From Tethya wilhelma (taxonomy: Eukaryota; Porifera; Demospongiae; Tethyida; Tethyidae): 64,000 nucleotides of DNA. Where the stretch lies: positions 14,022,662 through 14,086,661 of the forward strand of contig CAXIPT010000001.1 in the NCBI GenBank assembly GCA_964030475.1. Reading direction: 5' to 3'. Below the pieces are notes generated by a model. It was not told the origin of the DNA, ran no database searches, and worked only from the letters and a program-made list of their open reading frames with translations. Of this stretch, positions 1 to 12,959 are shown piece by piece. Both the position numbers and the translations under genes were made by a program. Within the stretch, counting starts at the first letter, position 1. The number at the start of each line of letters is the position of its first letter.

Positions 1-84
<84 letters not shown>
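1..84. repeat. (TG)n microsatellite
   Basis: Uninterrupted TG dinucleotide tract at the left edge, probably inside a CEBPZ intron because coding exons resume at 139. Confidence 0.98.
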
Positions 85-87
<3 letters not shown>

Positions 88-138
88 ATGGTTAGCTTGA
101 ATACCTAAAAAATTTTCCTAAGATTATACTATATTTAC

Positions 139-3100
139 CAGATTCACCAGAGGACAAAGCACCCTCTGCATCTTCATCATCAATGTCAGATGGCTCCGAG
201 TCTGACTGGTCCTTCTTTTTCTTCTTCTTCTTTAATTGCTTCTTGCTTTTTGTTTGTTTTTCAAGCTCTCTGGAGAGTCAGAAGATACAAGCTGGCATCA
301 TCAAGTTAACAATACTGGTATGTGTATTTCAACTAACCCAAGAAAGTCCATGCCAAAGCCTCTGTCTTCCAGGGTTGTCTCATCTTCTTCCTCCAACTCT
401 CCAGGACCAACATCACTGTCTTCTTTCTTTGTCTTCTTTTTCTTCTTTTTGACTTCAATGGCAGCCTTCTGGACAAAGTATCTAAAGATCAGAAGACAAT
501 ATCGTTTTATGAAATGTGAACAATGGTCTACAGGTCACAGGATCAGATAAGTGCGTTTATTCAACCAAACATTTAGTCATACCGTAAACGTGGAAATATT
601 GGCGGAAATTTAATTTGGCGATTTTGGTCTGGCTGCCTCCAACAAAATATTGGCGGTTTTAAATTTGGCGGTCATTGACTGAACACTCGCAGAATTATAT
701 GTATGACGAAATATTGGCGGTACATTTAAATTTGGCGATTTCCGAGCCGATCGCCAAATCGCCAAATCGCCAAATCGCTAAATTTAATGTACCGCCAATA
801 TTTCCACATTTAATTAAATAACAATGCACACACATACACACTACCTAAAGTGACATTGACATTCACCTGAGCCCTGAAAGTTGACTTACTTTGATGTGGT
901 CACAATACTTAACAATTCATGTCAAAATGCAAAGATTTTTAGTGATTAGTCACTAAAACAATGAAACTTGTTATTGTGGTTACCATACTTGAAATATTGA
1001 AATCAGTCGGTCGAGTTATACATGTCATGTAGCAAGAAAATGAAGGCTCAAGCGAATGCAATTGACTTTAGTACCTGTGCATGAAGAGCTCTTCCTCTCT
1101 CACTTTTGACTCATCAAGGGCAACAAACTCAGCACTATTGACTGTTCAAAGTGAAGTAGAGTGGACGGCACTCTCAATGAACACATACTGCACTCACAGA
1201 CTAAACCCACATACCCAGCACTTCCTTGTGTGAGTTGTCCACTAGCTTGGATGTCCGTTGCATCACAGACCCTCCATGATCACTCACCTTCTTCTTTGGG
1301 TTCTTATACACGAACCTATCCAAGAACCTCATTAAGGTGAAATCTTGAAGGGGATCACCCTTGTAATCAATGTACTCTCCCTGGAGAAGAGAGAGAAAGA
1401 GCAGTGCCTGAAGTAAACAGCATACCAAGTCCCATCCATGGGGTCAATATACTCACATTAACAAGTTTTCTAGCAAAGGCTTGTACTGATGGATGGTAGT
1501 GCGAAGCCAGCTGTATATATGGAGTAAGGTTACAATATTCACATGAATGTTTAGTTTTAAATTCAACTAACTGACTTGTGTTAATTCCCACAGAGAAGTT
1601 GTTTCTGCTCTGACATATAGCGGATTTCTGTGTGCTATTCGATATCCTTCATTCCTAGTCACATGACTTTCACCTGATGTCTCCTGAGCCTCAGCAGACA
1701 TCACATGATCTCCATCTTCCTTAGAAATATCTTCAACTGAAGCCGCTGTACCAGCTTTGAGGTCATCTTCAGGCACATCAGTGAATCGCTCCCTGTCAGA
1801 GAATTCAGATTGAAGAATAAACGACCACAACACTGGTTTCAACTTCAACACCTGAAAATAAACATGTTTTCATTGAAGCATCCATCACACAATGAGTTAA
1901 CTGCATCATTCAGTATTTTGCACTATAGATACACTGGCAGTGGTTCTAGCAATGAGTGTATGCACTACTGTGTGTGATTGTACCTCTGAAACAAGGAAGA
2001 GACACCCACAGACAAAGGGAGGAGAGTGAAGTGAGCACACTTGTAAGATTCTCTTGAGAAAAGCTTTGATTCGGTTCAATTCTGGATCACTCTTGAGTGA
2101 CTTGAACAACAGGTTTAGGAACAGTGCCTATAGCACACAATTTCAAGATGTAATGTGTAAAGTTCGTGAAAAGTCTGTCTTTGCTGTTTTGAACTAATTT
2201 TCATGAATCACGATCTATATTAGCAATATAAGTTTTCATGAAGAAAATTTTTGTGATACCGTATAGCGGGAAATTTTCGGGGGTGTAAATTTTCGTGAAA
2301 AAACCAAGACCGCGCTTCAGAAGAAAATATTCGTGGTTTTAATTTTCGTGACTCAAGTATCTCCAACTTACAGAACTTGAAGGTCTTGTGACAGTTTATC
2401 TGCTCTGGTATACATGTAGATTACTATTCTAGCTAGATACTAGCTATTTAGACGGCAAACTTCTTGAAAAGACGGGCAAGAGACAGAGAACTGAAGTCTT
2501 TGACAGCATGCACGTGGCGAGTAACGTGACCTTTGACCTCAGAAAAAATTTTCGTGGGAGGGAAAATTTCGTGACTCAGGGGTTAGTCATGAAAATAACG
2601 AAAATTTGCACCCCACGGAAACTTCCCGCTATACGGTATGCAGTCAAATCACGAAATTCATGAAAGTATTGTGTCACGAAAATTTGGAGCTATATGGTAT
2701 ACCTGTGCACACATACACGCACACACCTTCACATGTTGTCAAATATAATATAGGATTACCTGTTTTCCTGTGTGCTTCAGAGCAGGATCCATTAGCTTGG
2801 AGTAAAGTGCCTGATAGTATCTGCCAGACACGGCTTGATGTGATTCCATCACTTGGAACAGTAGCATGAGTGACTGGATTCCAGTGGCCAGAGGAGCAAC
2901 ATGTACTACAGTAAATAGAGACTGCAAATGGTCTTCAATAGAAGGAAGGTCCCCTGAGTGAAACAAACAAAAAACAATGAAGAATTGACAAAAAAAGAAG
3001 AAGAAAAACAAAAAGATCCGACGAGGATGGGATTCGAACCCACGCGTGCAGAGCACAATGGATTAGCAGTCCATCGCCTTAACCACTCGGCCACCTCGTC

Positions 3101-5594
3101 ACAACACACAAAGAATCCAAAACTCCCAACAACCTTTTAGAAATGGAAACGCTCTGTTCACTCCTGTAAGCAATGCTCCCAGCATCTTAGCATCTAGTTG
3201 ATCTCTCTTCAAATACAACTACAACAATTAATTGTAGATTTAATGTTTGAAAGATACTGAAGGGATGTATAGTGGCAGTAACCCTCACCTTAAAGAAACA
3301 AAAATAGATTTCCACAAGTTTTGCTGCCAATGTTTCATCATTTGGAGCTATTACAAACTGATTGAGGCAGCATACTCCATAGTACCTGCAACAAATGGAC
3401 AGCCATCGTCAATTTTTAAAAAAAGCTTCACATGCATATATACCCATACTGAGTCACTGACAGCAATACCATTCGAGTGTTTAACATTTCAAAAACAGCA
3501 TACTGACTTGAGTCAAAAAAATTCACATACAAAAATGTAATAATTATTATCCTGCTATAACCAATTCACAAGTACCATACTTACTGAGCTTTAGGGCTGA
3601 TGTTAGATCTGTGCAGGAGGTACTCAATTTCCTTGGCAACTATTGCCTTCATGTTGACATGATGATTCACTAGCAAGAGAGGGGAGTGAACAAGCACTGA
3701 AACTAAGAAAAGAGACCAACCCTTTCTTGTATACTACAAATACACCATTACTGTAAGTGAATAGAAGTACACAGAGGGCCTCGGTACAAGGCTATCACAT
3801 GCTCCTGCACTATGCTAACTTATAAGTTCTAACATACATAGTTTGAGCAAGAAGAGCATTGACTTGGAGGCGATTTTAGCAACAGGGTCTCCAAGCTTGT
3901 TCACCAGCTGTGAGAGGAGCAGCTGCTCTTGTTCCGGCTTGTGATAGAGGAGGTCAAAGATGTGGCCCAACATCTTCTCACGGATGTTGGCCACTGTGTC
4001 ATGGGACAAACCCTGTAAATTAGAGAGAAATAGGGTTCGTAGGAAGCAGCTATATCGGCACAGGCGCATGTAATTTCCACCCATCCTGACAGTATCACAA
4101 TAATACAGGGTTCATAGAAGGTAAATTAGTTCTTTCTAATTACAGAGTTTATAGACTTGGAGAGTAATTTTACTTCCTACACAACTAAGACCATCATCCT
4201 TACTGTCAATATAGTGAGAAATTGTGCATATTTGCTCTTCAGTTGTTCTTCAAAGTACCACAGTAGGAGCATGCGGTGACGTAATGCTACTGAGCACTCC
4301 TTGGAGACCAGCAGGTTTAAAGGTCGCTATATACAACAACAGAAAAAGTGATAGCTACTCTGTATCTATGGTGAAGTGAGAAATGCATCTGCTATAGCAA
4401 AACCATGCGCAGTACCTGCTTCAAAGACTTTAGCTTTCTCTGCTCAGGTAACAGATCGGAAATCCACAATTCCTTGAGAGTATCTGCATGGCAACCAATT
4501 GAGGAAACAATAAATATATGTGTTAAAGAGATGACACCACACTCACCAACGGCAAGAACACACTCTCTCTTTCCTTTCTTAGAAGCCATCGAGAGAAGAG
4601 AATCAAGAGAGACAAGAGCGTGAACAGGAGACTCCTGGGTAACGCAACATTTCCTCATCATGACAACAATAGTTGTGTTCAGTATGTCACATTATAGTGA
4701 GTGGTCTATAGAACTAGCTCAATACACTGTAAGTACTGACTTGTACTAGCAAGGTGAGTGCTGCCATTTTGTCACTGAGAGTTCCTGACGATAAAACAGT
4801 CTTCAACCATTTTACTTCACTTGCACCTTTCCTCTTCTGCCGCACTGCAAATGTGTTACAAAAAGACAAGTTAAAAACAACATAAAATCGTGAGCCATCA
4901 GTTTCATGATCCCAGTATTAAAGTTACTAATTTTTTCACAGACAGATACTGATTTCCAGCTAACCTTGATCATATAGTTGTACTTCTCTCTTCATCAATT
5001 CCTGCCCAACTCCATTCAAGTGAGTCAATACTTTAGGACCAACCAAGACAGCAGCCTCATCACTGGAGGACTGTAACACACACACACACACACACAAACA
5101 TAACATATAGAGTATTAGCTTCAGACCTATATGTACTAGTACATGCCCAAGTATCTGGTGCATAGTTGCTTAGCTCTCACCTGTTCAAACCATGCTTGTT
5201 CATTGTCAGGAGGAACCAACAGTTTATCGTAAGCTTTTGTCGACAATGACAGCAACTGCTTTTCAAGCTTTTCATTAGTTCTACCAACACTGCTTTCTGG
5301 TAGATGGGCATTTGACTTGCTTGGTATTGGCTCTTCTTTATCACGTGCTTTCTTTTTTCGTTTCTTAGTCTCATCATTTGCTGCTGGTTCCCTAGCCTTC
5401 TTTACAGCTGTGACCTTCTTCAAGCCAAGATCACTCAAAAAGTTTGCCACCTACATATTACTCTGACGTTAATGGTAGGCAAAGTAATGAACTAATTATA
5501 CCTCCTCTTGCTCTATTTCAGATGTCCCTTCTTCACTATACTCCATCTCACTGTTGCTGTCACTGTCCACTCCTGCCAGCAACTGCAGGTCTTC
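139..5594 (-). CDS. CEBPZ: CCAAT/enhancer-binding protein zeta (NOC1/Mak21 family), partial
   Basis: Nucleolar CBF/Mak21-family protein, needed in yeast (Noc1) for 60S pre-ribosome maturation. Many short exons on the minus strand match the vertebrate protein in order: an acidic N-terminal exon (5594-5502), exons 5450-5181 and 5069-4965, SSGTLSDKMAAL (about 4846-4740), KKGKRECVLAV and DTLKEL (about 4640-4413), LSHDTV...VNKLGDP (about 4014-3835), RSNISPKAQ (about 3680-3595), NQFV...YFCFFK (about 3390-3290), ALLTGVNRAFP (about 3207-3136), QSLMLLFQVMESHQ (about 2953-2760), KSLKSDPEL and PPFVCG (about 2135-1985), NPLYVRAETTSLWEL (ending about 1575), HYHPSVQAFARKL (about 1500), GDPLQDFTLMRFLDRFVY (about 1380-1290), EFVALDES (about 1140-1073), then acidic/lysine-rich exons 481-338 and 269-139. 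The first exon with the start codon was not found upstream of 5594. The C-terminal roughly 200 residues lie beyond position 1. A tRNA-Ser and a MITE sit in introns. Confidence 0.92.
580..811. mobile_element. MITE-like foldback element (TTTGGCG family)
   Basis: Starts TACCGTAAACGTGGAAATAT and ends with the inverted equivalent ATATTTCCACATTTA. The interior carries inverted repeats of GGCGGTACATTTAAATTTGG and a short tandem of TCGCCAAA. It lies in a CEBPZ intron. Related copies are at 35516 and 41166. No coding capacity. Confidence 0.75.
2257..2638. mobile_element. MITE with CCGTATAGCGGGAA terminal inverted repeats
   Basis: Left end TACCGTATAGCGGGAAATTT and right end CTTCCCGCTATACGGTA are inverted copies with TA at both edges; about 382 bp, non-coding, AT-rich, in a CEBPZ intron. 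The flanks (2160-2250 and 2640-2702) carry degraded relatives ending GCTATATGGTATA, which suggests nesting. The same termini bound the polymorphic element at 49878-50070. Confidence 0.85.
3019..3100 (-). tRNA. tRNA-Ser(GCT)
   Basis: The reverse complement folds as a class II tRNA. Acceptor halves GACGAGG and CCTCGTC enclose a D-arm GCCGAGTGGTTAAGGC, an anticodon arm ATGGACTGCTAATCCAT with GCT, a long variable arm, and a T-loop GGTTCGAATCC; the discriminator is G at 3019. It sits in a CEBPZ intron on the same strand. Two more copies occur at 26390 and 29282, identical through the mature region as far as read, but with different flanks. Confidence 0.97.
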
Positions 5595-6011
5595 CTGTAG
5601 ACACACAAATAATCATCATAAACTTAATATACCCATGGATATCATGTTAGTACAATTGCACAAGGGTTAATATCCATGATTACACTGTGGGTATTGGTGG
5701 ACACAACACAGACAACATGTTTAGTGGCTCAGGGGTGAATCAGATGAATATAAAGACACGGTATACAGTACAGTATGCATCTTACTTCAGATCCACCCAA
5801 CTGCTGTATGCAGTCCCACAAAGATTGAGCCGTTTTGGCCATTTCTCCACCAAAACACCGAAAACACTACACGTGGTCTTACTCCTTTTCCGGATACCAT
5901 GAACATATTCCGTATACGCTTCTCCGGATACCATAATAGTTCAAAGGTCAGCATAGGAGGCTGCATAAAATGGGCAATCTTCCAGTGCTGCATCAATGCT
6001 AGCTGGCAAAC
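5595..6011. promoter_or_regulatory. Divergent intergenic region between CEBPZ and the Ig-like gene
   Basis: About 417 bp with no supported exon. It should hold the missing first exon and 5' UTR of CEBPZ (minus) and the 5' UTR of the Ig-like gene (plus). No clear TATA box or other defined element was seen; bidirectional promoter activity is inferred from the head-to-head layout only. Confidence 0.4.
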
Positions 6012-8694
6012 ATGTCTCCAACTACATTTTTGATTCACAGCATTCTTTTGGCCACAGCTGTCACCATCAATGCAGAGGACAGGGAAAGAGCTAATCACAA
6101 CACAGAATGTAAGTTTCTTCCCTAAATTCACAATAACTAAAGCTACTGAATTTCAGACACAATTTGCCAAGTATTATTATCATTTCTAGTAAGCATAATC
6201 TACTGTGATTCACATAATTTGCAGTTTTTATCACTATACCGGAATCAACCACAGTCTTCATTCAGCCTCCTGGAGAGGCTGCTAGTGATCCACAGCAGTC
6301 AAGTCTGCACCATGGAGACACTGACAATCAGATTTACAACCAAACATGGGGTGAATTTCAATGTGTGACAAGACCAGGTTATCTTCCTTTATGGATCATC
6401 AATGGAGTCAGTGCTGACCTCATTCAGCAGCAGCCTGGGTATGCCAACACGACGTACGAGTTGATTCCTCTCCACGATCGGGGCCACACCCTCACCATAC
6501 TCTCCATCCCTGCATCACGACTCACTAACCAATCCGTGGTGACCTGTGCTGCAGTGAGAAACAAGACCACACTGAATGTTGTGGGATACTCTTCTCCTGT
6601 GAACTTGGTTGTGCAAATAAAAATGAATGAAGGTATCAGAATATAATTTTTACTGCTAAGAATATTGTCCATGATGTACTTTTGATTTTCTCATAAAATA
6701 ATGTAATACATACATTTAAAGTATTCTCTACAAATGTAGGTACCTCATTCTATAATGGAACTACTTCAAGTTCAGCTACCTATGTTGTGAACACTGCCAG
6801 TAAGTGTATAGTGCATGCATGGGTCTCTGTATAATTCTCTGGGCCATGCATGTCTACTAGTCCAGTTTGCTAAATCGTGAAATTGTGCTGTGAAAGATAG
6901 CTGTAGCACTGAGTCAATTGAAACACTGTATTTTTTTTATATAACTGGAATGCAAGCCAGTCAGTCCTGCTCATATTGCAATAATCACCCGTCTCTAAGA
7001 AACAATTATCAACTTGAATGAGAGCAATTTTAAGTCCCATTGATGGTCAGAGACGCCATGTCACACAAACAATATACATGTACTATATCAGTGTGATACA
7101 TATGAGTGTTTGATGTGACTAGTTCAAGGGTTTGTCAACAACAATAGAGCCAATTTTGGACAGTGGGGTGTTTGGCATGGAGAATGTTTTGTTTTCGGTA
7201 GTCATTTAGATTTTCTCTCTGTTTGTGAAAATTGTTCTTCAGAACATGGATGCGCATGAGCACTACCATTTTGTATTAATTCTTTTTGTATTTACAAACT
7301 CAATATGCAGCTGTTGCCAGAAAAACTACTTCTCCCCCAGACACCTTCCATAGGACATCTCTACGACTGATACTAGGTATATAGGTTCCACGCACTCACA
7401 CTCACACTTACAGTTACCCGCTAGTCAAAATAGACCCTTCTTAGCTATTATTACATAGGTCAAACTCATAATATTTTGGATATAGGCTATCTCGAGCAAA
7501 AGTATAAAGTCAGTATCTTTTCACTGATGGAAGAACCTCCACATGGGTATTTATGAGCTAGACTTTGTTTGCATGAACGCCTAATTCATAATAAGTCATG
7601 CATGAGCTCAAATGAGCTTGTTTATGCCCATTGAATAGACCGGTGTATGTTTACAAGGTATATAAGTAATTTGTACTTTATAATTCTTGCAAATTCTCTG
7701 TATTCACCTGCATACAATGTCCGAATACAAATTACTTAATGATGATTATCTCCATATATACACCACACAGGCCTTGGTGCAGGATTGATTGTATTGCTGT
7801 TAGCCATTGCTGCTCTTTTGATGTTTGCTGCCATAATCATTGCCTTTAGAAGAAAGAACAGACTCAGACGACTCAAAGGTACATGCAATTGATGTAGAAG
7901 CATGTTGCATCTTGTGTATATCAAGTATTGATCATGTACCATGCACCTTGTAATGATACACAGCTTGAAGATGTGATGAGTAGGCCAATTAAAGGTTTTT
8001 GTACGCATGTGTGTACCATATGCCACTTCTGTATGACTGTAAAGCTGTTGATATTGCAAGTCTCAGTCATTGGTGTGCATGTGTTCCAAAGACTTGGTTG
8101 GGTCTATAGTTGATCAGAGTAGCTAGAATACCCAATGTACACATATTATGGTCTTGATTACATACAGGTCATTTCTGGTTGAAACTTAAAAGCTGAGACT
8201 TGACTTGTTTAGCAAACTGCAGTTACATGTAATAGTACATGTATGTCTTTGAGTCTCATGTTGTCCAAAGTCCAGATAGCATGCAGAAATGAAATTCTTA
8301 GCACCTTTTGCCGAGTGTGAATTCTTTTATACACCCATGTTTGGTATTTAGGTGGTTTTTTATTTCTAAAATTTAATGCCGATAAAACACTTGACAAGCA
8401 TACTAATTACTAAATTCCATGACTTTCAAACTGTGCATGCCAGCAGTTACACTCGAGCCATGCCAGCTCCTGAGACCAAGAGAATGGATAACATTATTGT
8501 GAATGTAGATCAATGTTACTACTATGCAATCATTACATGTGTGAGCATTCTAGTGATGAATTCACCTCCATGCAGTACAAACAAGAGCTGAAAAAAGCAA
8601 CATCTATTGGAATCCAATGAGTGTAAATGGATCACTAAAGATGAACCGCAGTGAATCTGAGGACAGCAAGGGTAGCACCAAGACAAACTTGTAA
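6012..8694 (+). CDS. Single-pass transmembrane protein with an Ig-like ectodomain
   Basis: Six exons join in one frame: 6012-6108, 6225-6632, 6740-6799, 7311-7376, 7771-7878 and 8576-8694. All five introns are GT-AG and phase 1, the usual phase for extracellular modules. The 285-residue product begins with a signal peptide (MSPTTFLIHSILLATAV). A large exon then encodes a likely Ig-like domain (residues about 33-168; Cys in FQCVTRP and VVTCAAV with the SIPASRL strand between). A Ser/Thr-rich stalk follows, then a transmembrane helix encoded alone in exon 5 (residues about 211-235, GLGAGLIVLLLAIAALL...) followed by RRKNRLRRLK, and a short cytoplasmic tail (SNIYWNPMSVNG). Likely a cell-surface adhesion or recognition protein; the ligand is unknown. 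It is not assignable to a named family by eye. Confidence 0.85.
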
Positions 8695-8902
8695 AGAATA
8701 ATAATTGACAAACAAATATCTATAATAATTTTATTATTATTGAACATACTGCAGAGCAACTAATACACACACCTGTAAACTGTTAATGTCACTGCTGTAC
8801 ACAATGTCACGCATATATTATATGTGTACAGATTTTACATCATGTTTTAAATTTCCCGCTTAAAACTTATATAATGATGACCATTACCTCTTGAACCTCA
8901 AA

Positions 8903-10313
8903 ATGTCTAATCTGATGCTCAGACTATTATCTGCTAGCGTGGCTGCAGCCAACAGAGCTGGCCATATCATAAGAGAGGTCTTGAAGGGCGGACAATTGTC
9001 TATAGTTGATAAGGTATGCTACAGCTAGATCTCTAGCCCATATCGGTGGGAGGTGGAAGCATACATAGACCGGAGTATATTATCTATGGTGGGAGGGACT
9101 GGTATTATTAACAAATTATTACATGACACTTGGTTGGTTGTATAAAATTATATCATTTCACAGAACATAATATTATAGTCTCTTGTGTTATAGGGAGGTA
9201 ATGATCCTCAAACAGAAGCTGACCGCAAAGCTCAGAGGTGTATTGTTGGAACACTCTCCACCAGATTCCCTGGGATCTCCATTGTTGGAGAAGAGGTATA
9301 GTTCTAGCCACCTCATGTATACCATGACCATGCACATGATCAAGAGTAAATAATCTCTTGACGTGATGTACACCCCACCCCCCTCCTTATACCCATACAC
9401 ACATACAGACTCTAGAGCCAAGTGACGAGGACCAAAAGCTACTGGTGTTGGAGGATGATAAAGAGGTGCTCAAAGAACAGTGCCCACCTCAATACACCTC
9501 ACTACAGGAAAAGGATGTAAGGATTCTACTATACAAGAGTTCCCCCATTCCCAGGAGTACATCCTTTTTATTCTCTAGTGAATCATATTGAATGCCTGGG
9601 AATGAGGTTAGTGATGTATGTGAATTTGTTTTTCAGGTTATCGTTTGGGTGGATCCACTTGATGGTACTACTGAGTTCACTCAAGGTACTATTGATTATC
9701 ATTGCAATTAGATCTCTCCTCACTATTCACATGTGTATACATACACCCCACACATACACACAAAGGCATACACGATGCAGTTACAGTCCTCATAGGGATT
9801 GCAGTGGGTGGGAAAGCGGTAGGAGGAGTCATTCACCAACCGTTCCTTGGCCAGGATGGTCACACCGTTTGGGCCTGGGATGGGTTAGGAGTCCGAGGAG
9901 TCGACATCGTACGACCGACATCCACTCAGTCAGAAGGACTTCGTGTGGTGGTGACTCGCAGTCACTCTTCCCAGATCCTAGAAGATGCCATAGCAGCTCT
10001 AAATCCGAGCCAAGTTCTTCGAGTTGGTGGTTGTGGCAACAAGATCCTGATGGTGCTGAGAGGAGAGATGGACACCTACGTCTACACAAGCAAAGGGACC
10101 AAGAAATGGGACACCTGTGCTGGAGAGGCTCTGGTGAGAGCAGCCGGAGGGGTCCTCACTGACGTTCATGGGAACGAAATAGATTACGGAAACACTGATC
10201 CAGCTGCTTTCCACAACAAGAGTGGAGTGATAGTGTGTCTGAGTGCCGAGCTGCAAGAAGAAGTGTTAGCAAAAATGCCCAAACATGTCAAAGCAGCTTT
10301 TCCAAACTTGTAG
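8903..10313 (+). CDS. BPNT1: 3'(2'),5'-bisphosphate nucleotidase 1
   Basis: Hydrolyses 3'-phosphoadenosine 5'-phosphate to AMP and phosphate in sulfur metabolism; a Li+-sensitive, Mg2+-dependent member of the inositol monophosphatase fold. Five exons (8903-9013, 9194-9295, 9409-9516, 9637-9685, 9766-10313) splice in frame to 305 residues; the human protein has about 308. Metal-binding motifs are present: GEE at residues 69-71, WVDPLDGT at 111-118 (human WVDPLDGT), and KWDTCA with W238/D239. RVGGCGNKI and GGVLTDVHG match the family C-terminal domain. The first ATG in frame gives MSNLMLRLLSASVAAANRAG, aligning with the family N-terminus. It is complete with no missing catalytic residue. The gene converges on NOP53 (310 bp between stop codons). 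Confidence 0.96.
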
Positions 10314-10623
10314 CTATCATTAGAATAATGGAATCTCTTTGTAAAAAGGAAGTGAAGTGTTCACACAATAATGATTATTGCGATTGTACGGTAGTGTCAT
10401 TTGTTCGTGTTCAATGATTTTAACCATACATTACTGTTCTTGCAACCTGCAATATTGACAAAATGCAATAGAATATTGATATTGATAACCTTTTCTACAA
10501 CATCATAAAAATTTGAACGGTCTTAGTACAAAATCTTTACAAATCTAAAGGAACCCTCCCAATGCCTGCTCAGGCAAGTAGCTAAAAAAATTGGCAAAAG
10601 GCTGAGCCACACACGCAAGAATA
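10314..10623. other. Convergent intergenic region BPNT1/NOP53
   Basis: 310 bp between two stop codons on opposite strands; AT-rich 3' UTR-like sequence with no ORF or repeat recognised. Confidence 0.6.
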
Positions 10624-12592
10624 TTACCTTGCCGATCTCTTTTCCTTTATCAACAGCTTGTGTTTTCGATATGGCCTATAAATTTCAAGGAAAGCTTCGA
10701 TCAATATTTGTGATTATATTTTGCACACACACAAACTGACTTTACTCTCTCTCTGGGCTCAACGATATTTCGTTTCTGAAGACTCTTGAATCTATCCATT
10801 GCTAAGTTACCTTCAGGCTGTGTGCATAAACACAAGAATAACTTAGTGTGAAGCAAACTATATCGTCTGCATCTCACCTTTAGGTTACGTAAAGATCCAG
10901 TAACTTCTGAACTTAATTGAACATCAATATCTGGCTCTTCATAACTGAGAGATAGTTAAGGATTAGGGTATGCATACACCTCTATTGTGTTAACTTGTAA
11001 ATCTCTGAAAATAATTTGGATACAGATATTTTCCGAGTCTCCTGGTCTCAAACGAGGCCATTGATTCCTCTTCTAGCCTCCTTTTCTGCTTCTCAGAGAT
11101 GGCTTCCTCTTTTCTTTCTATCTCCTTCTTGATGCTCCGTAACCTGGGGCCAGTCATGTAGATTCATTCTAAGCAAACAACATCTTAATCCTACCTGTAT
11201 ATTTCATTCATGTGCATCTTGTGAGCCTTTTCATCTTTCTTTAGGTGTTCCTAACAGACCAAGAGTTTATTTATAACACACCAGCAATATAATCATGGTC
11301 AACAACAACAAAATTAATGGAGTCTGCTATCTGGCTCCGCACCTGTTCCTTTCTCTCCCTCTCCTTCCGTCTTTGCCTCTTGGGCTTTCTGTCTTCTGCT
11401 CTGACAGGTCTCTTGAGAGGAGGCAACTCATCACTGTCTTCGCTCTCGTCCAGTGACACATCATCACTCTGTCCACCATCATCTAGTATCCCCTCTCTCA
11501 TTTCATCAACCCACACTTGCTCTCTCTCCTGATAAGTCAACTCAGCCAATTTGAGCTTCTTTTCAAGTTTGTTGGCTGCCTTTTCTCTCTGCTCTTCTAC
11601 ATCAACCGCAGCTCGAAGGAGATCCTGCTCAAACCATTATATATCCAGCATGATGGTAATAAAAAAAGACAGTAATATATATCACATTGTTTTATACCTG
11701 GTGATCTTCAAAGGTAGGGTTGTATGACATGCCTGGATGAGGAAGATCCACACTACTAATTGCAGAGGGCTTCCCCTTCATAGAGACTGGCCGCTACGAC
11801 AAACATGAGAGAAAAAACACCTAAACAAAAACCAAGAGTACATTATTATTAACACTCACTTTCACTGTTTTTTTTCTTGTGACCTGAAGGTAATGGTCAT
11901 CAGGAATGTCAGCTGCAGCGGTGTCTGTAAAGGTCATTCTACAGTAAACGTTTGTACATGTAATGTCATATGGAACAGCTCAAACCTTCATTGCCCCATA
12001 GGTCTTTTGATGTTGCCTGAATTGATGGTTTAGTTGGTCTTTGTTTTCTCAGAGCAGCTAGCTTTTCCTCACGTTCTTTCTTCAACAGAGAGTACGCTGT
12101 AGTTCTATCATACTCTTCATCACTGGATGAATCATCATCCTTTGGTGGAGGATCAGTGACTCCTTTACGGCCAGATTTAGACTCTGTTCTTTTTCTCTTG
12201 CGAGCAGGGAAACCAACAATGGCTGGATTAGGTTGCAAGTAAGCTTCTGACTTCAAAGGCTTTCTTTTTCTTGACTTTGATCGGCCAGAATCATCATTGT
12301 CTTTAGGGGCTTCTCTCTGAACAAAGTAGAGTTGATCATTTTGTTTTTCTTCTGCTGGAATACTATGGACAAAAATTCAAGCTGTCAAAAGGCACATAAT
12401 TTCATGTTTCATTTTACAATATTCATGGAAATTCATAGAAGCTAGACTATTTAGTAGGTATGACTCTGAATCCAACCCTGTGATCTCTTGTCTTCTTCTA
12501 TCTTCTAGGTACTGCTCAACATCCTTCACATTGGTGTGCTTGCGCCAATTCCTCTTTTTCTTCTTGCTGTATCGTCTCTTCTTGCCTTCCAT
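10624..12592 (-). CDS. NOP53: Ribosome biogenesis protein NOP53 (GLTSCR2/PICT1)
   Basis: Nucleolar factor for late 60S maturation (5S RNP integration and exosome recruitment in known orthologues). Ten exons splice to 435 residues: 12592-12477, 12362-11986, 11924-11860, 11793-11698, 11624-11343, 11250-11195, 11143-11024, 10944-10878, 10817-10741, 10675-10624. The N-terminus is basic with [18 protein letters not shown]. The middle holds [14 protein letters not shown] (family SYNPSFEDHQ). The C-terminus holds [37 protein letters not shown] and [11 protein letters not shown], as in the human protein (478 aa). The last intron uses the donor GTCAGT after VK; the nearer GTAAAG donor would shift the frame out of the conserved C-terminus. 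The start at 12592 is the ATG nearest the conserved region; an in-frame upstream extension is possible but unlike the family. Confidence 0.93.
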
Positions 12593-12959
12593 GATAAACA
12601 CGTGTTTTGCGGGGTTGAAGAGCAATTTTAGAAATTTGCCCCCTTCAACAATCAATTTTGTATTTGTGGGCGTGGTCACGTGCCCACCAAAGACAGTTGC
12701 TGTGTGAAGTGGTTTGTTTTTGACTCCTCAAGTGGTGCTAACAAGCCTTTGTGACAAAGTTCATTTTGCCAGGTTTGCATTTTGACAGCATAAAGTACAA
12801 AGCAAGAAGAGAAATGGAGAGAACTGGGTTGTGACAAGTGCGTAGTATCCAGGTGACGCGGTTAGCAACAGGCTGTTACGTATACAAACGCTACGTCAAG
12901 CGTCATCTGGCCTGGTTGAACAAGCCGTACAGTTAGTTGGTTGTGTTTCTCTTCTCTTC
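12593..12959. promoter_or_regulatory. Head-to-head intergenic region NOP53/TOGARAM1
   Basis: 367 bp between divergent start codons. No exon or repeat was recognised. It contains GTCACGTG near 12675 (an E-box-like CACGTG) and GTGACGCG near 12853. Use as a shared promoter is inferred from layout. Confidence 0.4.

Noticed and set aside
2739..3140. Open frames across the tRNA-Ser at 3019-3100 on both strands
   Set aside because: They read through the tRNA and poly-A flanks; the same frames reappear at the other tRNA copies, so they are by-products.
9578..10162. Second long ORF over BPNT1
   Set aside because: Alternate-frame shadow of the BPNT1 last exon.
10624..10745. NOP53 donor GTAAAG after RER
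   Set aside because: Gives [10 protein letters not shown], unlike the family; the next donor (GTCAGT) restores the conserved [11 protein letters not shown] ending.
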